Source: an uncultured Oligoflexia bacterium (lineage in GTDB: Bacteria; Bdellovibrionota; Bacteriovoracia; Bacteriovoracales; Bacteriovoracaceae). Taken from it: DNA of 39,607 bases. The stretch covers positions 1 through 39,607 of the forward strand of contig CATLVU010000009.1 in NCBI GenBank assembly GCA_950061135.1, read 5' to 3'. A model generated the notes under the pieces. It worked only from the letters and a program-made list of their open reading frames with translations. It had not been told where the DNA came from and did no database searches. The position numbers and the translations under genes were made by a program. Positions 7,751 to 15,025 of the stretch are shown here, piece after piece (within the stretch, counting starts at the first letter, position 1; the number at the start of each line of letters is the position of its first letter).

Positions 7751-9487
7751 TTAATTCTCTTCCTCATCAGCTTCAGAAATGATTGCTCTTAGAACTTCTT
7801 CTACAGAGGTAATACCGCCATAAATCTTTTCTACAGCATTCATTGAAAGAGTTGTCATACCATCTTTAATCCCTTGTTTCTTTATTGTTGAGGCATCAGC
7901 TTTTTGTAGTATGAGATGACGAATATTATCTGTAATCATTAATAATTCTGAGACAACAGTCATTCCTTCATAACCAGTGTGAAGACATTTTTCACAACCT
8001 TTTGGTTCAAAAACAGTGGCATCCGAAGGGACAGTATCTATATCTAGCATTTCTTTTTCAACAGAGGTTAGTTCAACAGGGGATTTACAATGGTTACATA
8101 ATGTCCTTACTAGTCTTTGTGCTAAAACTCCAACAAGAGATGATGAAATAAGAAAGGGTTGAACTCCCATATCAATTAATCTGGTTGGTGCAGAAGAAGC
8201 ATCATTAGTGTGAAGGGTAGAGAGAACGAAGTGTCCTGTTAAAGAAGCGTTGATCGCCATCTCTGCAGTTTCTTGGTCTCTCGTTTCCCCAACCATTACA
8301 ACATCAGGGTTTTGTCTTAGTATTGATCTGAGTGCTCGCGCAAAGGTGAGATCAATTTTTGAATTAACTTGTATTTGAGAAATTCCTGCAACCTCATATT
8401 CCACTGGATCTTCAACGGTAATAATCATTCGGTCTGGAGTATTCATTCGATCTAAAACAGCAAAAAGAGTTGTTGTTTTACCATGACCCGTTGGCCCTGT
8501 AACATAAAGTACGCCATGTTTTTTGGTTGCAAGTTCTTTTAGGCCTTTTAAAATCTTTCCTTGAAATCCAAGTTTTTCAAGATCTAATACGGTATTATTT
8601 TTTTCAAGAACCCTCATTACTATACGTTCTCCGTTCTGAACAGGAACAGTACTCAAACGTATATCAATATCTTTACCGGCAATTTTGATTTTAATCCTAC
8701 CATCTTGAGGAAGACGTTTTTCTGCAATATCAAGCTTGGCCATAACTTTAATTCTAGAACTAACAGCTGCATGTGTTTTTTTAGGCTGTCTTAAAATTTC
8801 TGTCATCACTCGGTTGATTCTGAAACGATATATAACTTCTTTTTCGAACGGTTCAATATGAATATCTGAAGCTCTTTCCTTTACTGCTCTAAAAATAATA
8901 GAGTTTACAAACCTGATAACAGGGGCTTCATCTGCTGAAGCATCAAGGATATCAATCGGGCCATCAAGGTCTAAGTTTTCTTCAAATTCGTCTTCGATAG
9001 TGTCAACAAGATTTCTATTAGCCTTTTCATAGATACGGTTAATGGCATCTTGAATTTTTAGTGGAGTTGTTACAACAACGTGAATTTTCTTTTTAAAAAT
9101 ATTATTTAAATCATTAATAGCATCAAAGTTAAATGGATCACTCATTACCACGTTAACAACTTCATCATTTTCAGATAAAGGAAGAAGTTCATGGTGTTTA
9201 GCATAATTAATAGGGATGTCTTTTACTAGATTCTCATCGATTTGTTCGAAGGTAATATCTGTAATATAGGGTATGTTAACCTGATGGCAAATCACTTTTA
9301 CAATATCATGTGGGTGAATATAGTTTTTAGTGAGTAGTATCTCACCAAGAAGTTTATTTTCTTCTTTTTGAATACTGAGAGCTTCGCTAAGCTGTTCTTC
9401 TGTTAAAGATGTGTATTGAAGTAGTAATTCTCCAATTCGAGTTTTATTTGTTTCAACTCGCTCTAATAGGTGATCACTAATTTTCAT
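7751..9487 (-). CDS. gspE: Type II secretion assembly ATPase GspE
   Basis: A 578-residue cytoplasmic ATPase of the GspE/PilB family, which powers pseudopilus assembly. Visible parts, in order: an N-terminal GspE/XpsE-like domain (1-150); Walker A GPTGHGKTTT from residue 331, with His where Ser is usual; an Asp box and Walker B region around VEDPVEYEV and LRQNPDVVMVGE; a His box (GHFVLSTLHTNDA); and a zinc-binding four-cysteine module C464-x2-C467-x30-C498-x2-C501 (CNHC ... CEKC) typical of GspE. The start overlaps the gspD 3' end by 11 bp. No key catalytic residue is missing. Confidence 0.97.
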   Translation of the reverse strand: MKISDHLLERVETNKTRIGELLLQYTSLTEEQLSEALSIQKEENKLLGEILLTKNYIHPHDIVKVICHQVNIPYITDITFEQIDENLVKDIPINYAKHHELLPLSENDEVVNVVMSDPFNFDAINDLNNIFKKKIHVVVTTPLKIQDAINRIYEKANRNLVDTIEDEFEENLDLDGPIDILDASADEAPVIRFVNSIIFRAVKERASDIHIEPFEKEVIYRFRINRVMTEILRQPKKTHAAVSSRIKVMAKLDIAEKRLPQDGRIKIKIAGKDIDIRLSTVPVQNGERIVMRVLEKNNTVLDLEKLGFQGKILKGLKELATKKHGVLYVTGPTGHGKTTTLFAVLDRMNTPDRMIITVEDPVEYEVAGISQIQVNSKIDLTFARALRSILRQNPDVVMVGETRDQETAEMAINASLTGHFVLSTLHTNDASSAPTRLIDMGVQPFLISSSLVGVLAQRLVRTLCNHCKSPVELTSVEKEMLDIDTVPSDATVFEPKGCEKCLHTGYEGMTVVSELLMITDNIRHLILQKADASTIKKQGIKDGMTTLSMNAVEKIYGGITSVEEVLRAIISEADEEEN

Positions 9488-11855
9488 TATTATTTTCCAC
9501 TTCTTCCATTATTTCTTTGTAGTTTGGTATATCTACTTGTGTTTCTTCGTTTCCGATTCCAGGCCCTTGATTGCTCTTTTGAAACTCATTAAGCTCAACA
9601 GGGTTTCCGAGCTTATCTCTTTGAAGTTCAAGCTGTGCAGTTAGCTCATCTACTTTTTTAGCATGTGGGTCTTTAGTGTCTTTATCAAGAACTTGTTTTA
9701 AATTATCTGTTCTGTTCTTTAAGGCACGAAGAGAGTTTTTCGCAGCAACATTATCATAAGGAGATAATATCCTTGGAGTTAAAAAGAAAAGAAGATTTAC
9801 TTTATCAATCTTTCTCGTTTTATTCTTGAATAACCAGCCTAATACAGGGATATCACCAAGAAGAGGAACTTTATTAAAACTAACAGTTTCTCTGTCTCGT
9901 AATAATCCACCCATCGCAATTGTTTCTCGGTCTTTAATCATAACTTCTGTGATGGCAGACCTTGTTGATGTTGCAGCACCAGTTCCTGAAGTGTTAAGTT
10001 CTCCAAGAAAGTCGTCAATTGATTGATTGATTTTTAAAGTTACAAAACGTGTTACTTTATTGATCTGTGGTGTGATTTTTAAACTTAGCTTTGCTTCTTG
10101 TGTTTCAAAAGAAGAAGTTACTGTACTACCAGTTGTTGATTCTTTTTTGATTGGAACAGTTGTTCCAACTTCAAACTCAGCTTCAGTATTATCCATAGCA
10201 AGGATTTGAGGAGTTGCAAGAACATTTGTTGTATCATGAGTTGCTATCGCTTTTATAATGGCATTAACACTATTCACTTTTAATTTCTGTCCTCCGATTT
10301 CAACTTCTTTAGCTCCTTTTTCAGGGCCACCAATTCCGGCAAAGAACCCTGTAATATTCTGAGGAGTACCACTTAGAAGATTGAATAAAGAACCATTTTG
10401 ATTTACAAGACCACCTCTTTGAGCATTACCGGGCCCATAAGCTCCCATGAATTCAACACCAAAGCCTTTAACTTTTGAGATAGTTGTTTCCATGATTAAA
10501 CCTTCAACATAAACTTGGTCTCTTGGGATATCTAATTTATGAATAACAGACTTCAAAGTTAACCAATCAGTAGGTGAGGCAGTTACAACAAGTGCATTAT
10601 TATTTTTATCTGCCGTGATTTTTACTTCATCGTTAAACAGGGAGCTTCCATCACTACTACCTACAAAGGATCTACCAGGTCTTCCATTCGCAGGGCTTGA
10701 ATTATTACTTTTCGCTCCTGTAACAATCGTAGATAAGGTCTTAGCAAGTTCTTCCGCATTTCCAAAGTTCAGGTAATGAACATGAATTTTTCCAGAGCTT
10801 GTTGAATTATATTCAACATCAAGTTTTTTAATCAAGTCTCTTAATTGTTGCGCCCCTGTTGCATTGGCCATTGCAATAATCGAGTTTGTTCTAGGCTCAG
10901 CAATGATTTTAGAAATATTAGAAGAGCTTTCACCAGATGAAGAAGAGAATCGACTTGTTCTTGATGATGCTCTTGAAGATCGACTTGATCGAGCACTTCC
11001 ACCTGAGTCTGATTTTAAAATTTCATCAAGAAGCTTAGCTATTTCCTGTGCCGAAGAGTTCTTTACTGGAATAATTTGTAATGATTCTTCATGGCCTGGA
11101 ACATCGATAAATTGAATTAGTTTTTCTAATCGAACAATATTGGCACCAGTATCAGAAATGATAATCGTATTTGTTTGTTTAATATCAATGATACGTCCGT
11201 ATCGGGACATAAAAGGTCTAAAGTTTCTAGAAATTTCTCCCGCATCTACATATTTCAATGCCATAACTTTCATAATGTGCGACTCAGTTTCTGGAGTATA
11301 TTGGCCTGTATAAATTTTAGTAGGAGTGTATCTAACATCTCTTGCATTAATTATTTTATAAAAAGCACCTGACTTTACTAATGTGTATCCGGCCATATTA
11401 AGTGCTGCAAGGTATGCTTTCCAAGCATCACCAACTGTTATAGGAGTAGGGGCAGTAATAGAGACCTTACCTTTAACATCTTTATCAAGAATAAGGTTAA
11501 TGCCTGTTAATTTTTGCATATGTCTTGTTACTTCCATGATATCAGTATCAGGAAAGTCAAAACTTGTGATGATTTCTGGTCCAAAAGCCGTCTCAAGATT
11601 TAGGTTTACATATTTAGAATCAGCAGGTTCTGTTTGCTTTGGTGTTCGCGCGCCAAATGTTGATTTGTTTGAATCATCGTCACTAAAATTATCGCTATTA
11701 CTTTTTGTTCCCTGATTAAACCTTGATTTAGTACTAAACTTCTTGAAAGTGTTTCCTGACTTATTCATTTGCGCATAGGCAACTGATCCTAGAAATTGGC
11801 AGCTTATTGCCATGGTTGCTGTAAAAGAGATCTTCCTAATAACTCTTTGTTGCAT
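9477..11855 (-). CDS. gspD: Type II secretion outer-membrane secretin GspD
   Basis: A 792-residue secretin that forms the outer-membrane gate. A signal peptide with cleavage near AYA28|Q is followed by N0 (FDFPDTDIMEVTRHM onward, about 98-170), N1 (about 195-250), N2 (about 257-340) and N3 (about 355-430) domains. The secretin core then ends with the family signature VPLLGDIPVLGWLFKN and a final strand NLLFFLTPRIL. The N2 loop carries a Ser/Arg-rich stretch at about 282-311. A 90-residue tail after the beta barrel is rich in charged residues and could be the pilotin-binding S-domain region. An AAGGA Shine-Dalgarno sequence precedes the ATG by about 7 nt. Confidence 0.97.
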   Translation of the reverse strand: MQQRVIRKISFTATMAISCQFLGSVAYAQMNKSGNTFKKFSTKSRFNQGTKSNSDNFSDDDSNKSTFGARTPKQTEPADSKYVNLNLETAFGPEIITSFDFPDTDIMEVTRHMQKLTGINLILDKDVKGKVSITAPTPITVGDAWKAYLAALNMAGYTLVKSGAFYKIINARDVRYTPTKIYTGQYTPETESHIMKVMALKYVDAGEISRNFRPFMSRYGRIIDIKQTNTIIISDTGANIVRLEKLIQFIDVPGHEESLQIIPVKNSSAQEIAKLLDEILKSDSGGSARSSRSSRASSRTSRFSSSSGESSSNISKIIAEPRTNSIIAMANATGAQQLRDLIKKLDVEYNSTSSGKIHVHYLNFGNAEELAKTLSTIVTGAKSNNSSPANGRPGRSFVGSSDGSSLFNDEVKITADKNNNALVVTASPTDWLTLKSVIHKLDIPRDQVYVEGLIMETTISKVKGFGVEFMGAYGPGNAQRGGLVNQNGSLFNLLSGTPQNITGFFAGIGGPEKGAKEVEIGGQKLKVNSVNAIIKAIATHDTTNVLATPQILAMDNTEAEFEVGTTVPIKKESTTGSTVTSSFETQEAKLSLKITPQINKVTRFVTLKINQSIDDFLGELNTSGTGAATSTRSAITEVMIKDRETIAMGGLLRDRETVSFNKVPLLGDIPVLGWLFKNKTRKIDKVNLLFFLTPRILSPYDNVAAKNSLRALKNRTDNLKQVLDKDTKDPHAKKVDELTAQLELQRDKLGNPVELNEFQKSNQGPGIGNEETQVDIPNYKEIMEEVENNNEN

Positions 11856-11880
11856 TATTTTTTCCTTCTGTTTATCTCAT

Positions 11881-13122
11881 TTATTTAATGGAATAGTTTT
11901 GTTCAACTTCGCTACCAGCTCTTTTAATAGTTAAATTTAATTTTGAGAGGCTAGAAACATTACCAAACTTTGTCATTACTTGGTTTAAGTCGTTTATTTT
12001 TCTTCCATCGATTTGAGTTATAATATCATTTTCTTGAATACCTAAATAAGCAAAAATACCACTGGGTTGAATATCAACAATTTTAAATGACATTGTACCA
12101 TCGGGGTTTTTTATCGGAATTCCTCTCGCTTGGGTTAAGAGGTCTGAAATATTAGACATTTTTTGATTTAAAAAGTCCTTTTTAATTTCAAAATTATTAC
12201 CATCATTTTTTATACCAGAAATTTGTTTTGAACGTTTAGTAAATGCTTTACTTTCACTCTTAGAAAGAACATTGATTGGATTTCTAGATGCATTATCTTC
12301 TAGGGCATCTCTATTTTGTATGGCTTCACAATTACCATTTTTTAAGTTCTTGACGATAAGTCGTAACCTTTCGATCTTGTCGATTTTTGCCATATTATCA
12401 ATTTTTTCGCCGACTCTTATTTCTTGTAGTTCTGAAGATCTTATTTGTACACTTGCAATAGACTTTACACTATCTTGTAGTACAACTGTATTAATAAGCT
12501 TAATAGGTAGAGAGGACTCTTGGTCAGCTGTTTCGCAAAAAGCAATTTCTTTTTTCTTTACTTGTTTTTCAGCATTATCTTCGACTTCAACAGTATCTGT
12601 TTTAAATAATTCAGCAGTTTTTAAACGGTTGATGTCACTGGCACTCAATAGTTTTTGAGTTTCAAAGTTTTTGTTAGCTGTCTTGTTTAATGAGTAGTCG
12701 CTAGTTCCTTTGAGAACTTGGCCAATGCTTGCTCCTAAAACATAGACAAACATGATAAGGACAGTTCCTTGAAATACACGATGAATTTTAGGTCTAGAAC
12801 TTTCTTTTAAAAGAGAGTCTGCAGCTTTTCGTAGCTGGAGTTGATTTATTACTTGTTGTAGTTTTATGTTTAAATTTTTGTCTTTTGAAGGTTTTTGTAA
12901 CTCTTTAACTTTGAATTTTGTAAGATGATCTTTTGACCTTTGCAGGTAGTGATTAATTTTGTCAGTGATTTTTAAGTCAGGATCAGTAAAATTAATATCT
13001 TGAGTATGATCCTCGTTTTGTTCATCAGGCAAATCAATAGTTATGTCTTCATTATCTTCTTGATTAGTCTTTTTAAACTTTTGAGTTAACTTATTGAAAA
13101 AATGTTGGAGTTTCTCTTTCAT
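11881..13122 (-). CDS. gspC: Type II secretion protein GspC
   Basis: A 413-residue bitopic inner-membrane protein, first gene of the operon. An unusually long, highly charged cytoplasmic N-terminus (about 115 residues) precedes the membrane helix at about 116-136. The periplasmic part has a homology region (about 200-270, with IKLINTVVLQDSVKSIASVQ and EIRVGEKI) that in this family contacts the GspD N0 domain. It ends in a PDZ domain (about 325-413, with IPIKNPDGTMSFKIVDIQP and GIQENDIITQIDG). GspC proteins are usually nearer 270-300 residues, the excess here being the N-terminus. No Shine-Dalgarno sequence precedes the ATG. Confidence 0.92.
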   Translation of the reverse strand: MKEKLQHFFNKLTQKFKKTNQEDNEDITIDLPDEQNEDHTQDINFTDPDLKITDKINHYLQRSKDHLTKFKVKELQKPSKDKNLNIKLQQVINQLQLRKAADSLLKESSRPKIHRVFQGTVLIMFVYVLGASIGQVLKGTSDYSLNKTANKNFETQKLLSASDINRLKTAELFKTDTVEVEDNAEKQVKKKEIAFCETADQESSLPIKLINTVVLQDSVKSIASVQIRSSELQEIRVGEKIDNMAKIDKIERLRLIVKNLKNGNCEAIQNRDALEDNASRNPINVLSKSESKAFTKRSKQISGIKNDGNNFEIKKDFLNQKMSNISDLLTQARGIPIKNPDGTMSFKIVDIQPSGIFAYLGIQENDIITQIDGRKINDLNQVMTKFGNVSSLSKLNLTIKRAGSEVEQNYSIK

Positions 13123-13159
13123 TATTAGATTATTTTCGTAAAATTTTTCACAATGCGCA

Positions 13160-13202
13160 AGTATAGATTAGATAAATATAACATTGTGTTTTTGTCGGTT
13201 AA
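13160..13202 (-). promoter_or_regulatory. Possible promoter of the gsp operon
   Basis: Reading the minus strand, TTAACC (13202-13197), a 16-bp spacer and TATATT (13180-13175) make a plausible sigma-70 pair. A second -10-like TATACT lies at 13165-13160. The 10-mer TTGCGCATTG (13160-13151) starts at the last base of TATACT, in an operator-like position. Matches are partial and the region is AT-rich, so the exact promoter is uncertain. Confidence 0.3.
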
Positions 13203-13221
13203 GGTTATGTAGCGCTATGAT
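13192..13221 (+). promoter_or_regulatory. Possible promoter for the VCBS-repeat lipoprotein gene
   Basis: TTGTCG (13192-13197), an 18-bp spacer and TATGAT (13216-13221) form a sigma-70-like pair 28 bp upstream of the ATG at 13250. It overlaps the suspected gsp promoter on the other strand, so the two divergent transcripts may compete. Confidence 0.35.
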
Positions 13222-13249
13222 GAATTCAGGAATATGATATTAAAATAAT

Positions 13250-15025
13250 ATGAAGTTTTTATTGATATTTATTTTTACATTGAGTTGTGCTTCTAAAAAG
13301 AGAGAAGCTGAATTTGACGTACTAAAAGAAGTAAATTTAATCGATAAAAAGGACGAATCGAAGGCCAATACAAAAGTTTCTAAAGATATTCGATCTAGTT
13401 GGTTTAGCAATCAGGCAAAGCAGTATGGCCTAGACAATGTTAAGGCATACAATTTTAATTTAGTTGATATTAATGGAGATAACTACTCGGATTTGGTCGT
13501 AATTCCTTCTTTTTTTTCTCAGCCAGAGTTTTATTATTTTTCAATAAGTGAAAAAAAGTTCATAAAAGGTGATGGTCCGTTCGTAAAACCAATAAAAGCT
13601 TCTTATCTTTTATTTTACGATATCAATAATGATAAAATTTTAGATGCGATCGTTGGAGTTTTAAACCAGAAAACAGAGTTAACTAAAGAATCGCTTAAGC
13701 TTTTTTTGGGTAAAAAAGATAAAAATAAGAACTTGGTTTTTGATGAATATAAAAATATCTATGTACCATCTTCAAACTCATCACTTGGGTTAATAGACTA
13801 CAATCTTGATGGCCACCTTGATTTTTACATTGGAAATTGGTTAAAGCGGGCCAGAGGGACTGCAGTTCCACAGCATGATGCCTTGATATTGAATGAAAAA
13901 GGTAAATTTAAAGATATGACATTGCTCTTAGAAGGAGAGGCCAATCAAAATATAGAGAAAAGTATGTACGTAAATGCAACGCCTACTTATGCTGTACAGA
14001 TTTGCGATATTGATCAAAATGGATACCCCGATATTTTAACAACATCAACCAATAATTATCATAATAAATTATGGATGAATCGTTACAAAACTCGTTCTAA
14101 AAATAGAATTTTTCAAAATACTGCCCTCGAATCTCAGTTTGCAAGTGATGAGAACGGAAGTTTAAATAAACGTGGTGGTGGTAGGAGTTTTGCAGTTGCT
14201 TGTACTGATTATAATAATGATGAAATAATGGATGCATTTATTGGAGAGCTTAGTCATCTGTACGATAATGATGGGGTTGATAAATCGAGTATTTTAACAG
14301 GAAGAACTTTTAGTTATCCTCCTAAGTTTTATCGAACAGAATATTTTTTAGACTCTACCGACCCTGACTCTCATCAATCTGATAGAAGAGGAGTTTGGGT
14401 TGATTATAATTTTGATGGGCTTATTGATTTATTAGTAGATAACTCTGGTTACCCTCCTTATACAAAGTTGATTTTATTTGAACAGCAAGCTGATCATTCT
14501 TTTTCAAATATTTCAGAGAATCTTGGAATTGATATCATAAATCCAACAGCAACAGTCGTAGGAGACTTTAATAAAGATGGTCGGCCGGATATCTTAACTG
14601 CTCAGTCAAATATTAGAGATGCGAACTTGAAAAATCAAATCTATCTTTTTATTAATCAAACCCCGACAATGGGACGCAAGAGATTAAGAGTGTTTTTAAG
14701 AGGAAAAAAATCAAATTATTATGGCCTAAATGCCACAGTTAAGATGTACGTTAAAAAAATTAATGAAGAGATTGAAGTAAGAACTCAGAATGTTTCATAT
14801 TCTTATGGAGCACTTCCTCCACAAAATGAAGAAGGGCTTTTCTTCGGACTCCAAGAAGGAGAAGAGCTATTAAAATTTATTGTTACATGGCCTTTTTCAG
14901 ATTCGATTAATACTTTTAAAGCTCAGCTTGAACGTACTTATAAAATAAAGACTAAATTGCCTGATTATCTTGATATTACTTTATGTGAGGAAGGAAATTA
15001 CCTTATTGGTCATCGAGATTGTTAA
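13250..15025 (+). CDS. VCBS/FG-GAP repeat lipoprotein with ASPIC/UnbV-like C-terminal domain
   Basis: A 591-residue exported protein with a short lipoprotein-type signal ending TLSC13; the lipobox is atypical. At least seven Asp-rich calcium-loop repeats of the form DxNxDxxxD are visible: DINGDNYSD at 73, DINNDKILD at 124, DYNLDGHLD at 183, DIDQNGYPD at 253, DYNNDEIMD at 320, DYNFDGLID at 385 and DFNKDGRPD at 439. They predict an integrin-like beta propeller. Residues of about 475-570 (with YGLNATVKMYV, SYGALPP and TWPFSD) resemble the ASPIC/UnbV domain found after such repeats. Likely an envelope-anchored adhesion or binding protein; no ligand can be inferred. Its 3' end overlaps the convergent kinase gene by 23 bp. 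No Shine-Dalgarno sequence lies near the ATG. Confidence 0.85.
   Translation: MKFLLIFIFTLSCASKKREAEFDVLKEVNLIDKKDESKANTKVSKDIRSSWFSNQAKQYGLDNVKAYNFNLVDINGDNYSDLVVIPSFFSQPEFYYFSISEKKFIKGDGPFVKPIKASYLLFYDINNDKILDAIVGVLNQKTELTKESLKLFLGKKDKNKNLVFDEYKNIYVPSSNSSLGLIDYNLDGHLDFYIGNWLKRARGTAVPQHDALILNEKGKFKDMTLLLEGEANQNIEKSMYVNATPTYAVQICDIDQNGYPDILTTSTNNYHNKLWMNRYKTRSKNRIFQNTALESQFASDENGSLNKRGGGRSFAVACTDYNNDEIMDAFIGELSHLYDNDGVDKSSILTGRTFSYPPKFYRTEYFLDSTDPDSHQSDRRGVWVDYNFDGLIDLLVDNSGYPPYTKLILFEQQADHSFSNISENLGIDIINPTATVVGDFNKDGRPDILTAQSNIRDANLKNQIYLFINQTPTMGRKRLRVFLRGKKSNYYGLNATVKMYVKKINEEIEVRTQNVSYSYGALPPQNEEGLFFGLQEGEELLKFIVTWPFSDSINTFKAQLERTYKIKTKLPDYLDITLCEEGNYLIGHRDC

Noticed and set aside
10864-11715. 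Open frames on the plus strand opposite gspD (10864-11115, 11175-11372, 11383-11715)
   Set aside because: They are antisense to well-conserved secretin domains, have no domain signature and are best explained as shadows.
1-13122. Type IV pilus assembly cluster instead of a type II secretion system
   Set aside because: The GspG calcium-loop signature, GspC with PDZ domain, the GspE zinc module and the order C to N are specific to type II secretion.
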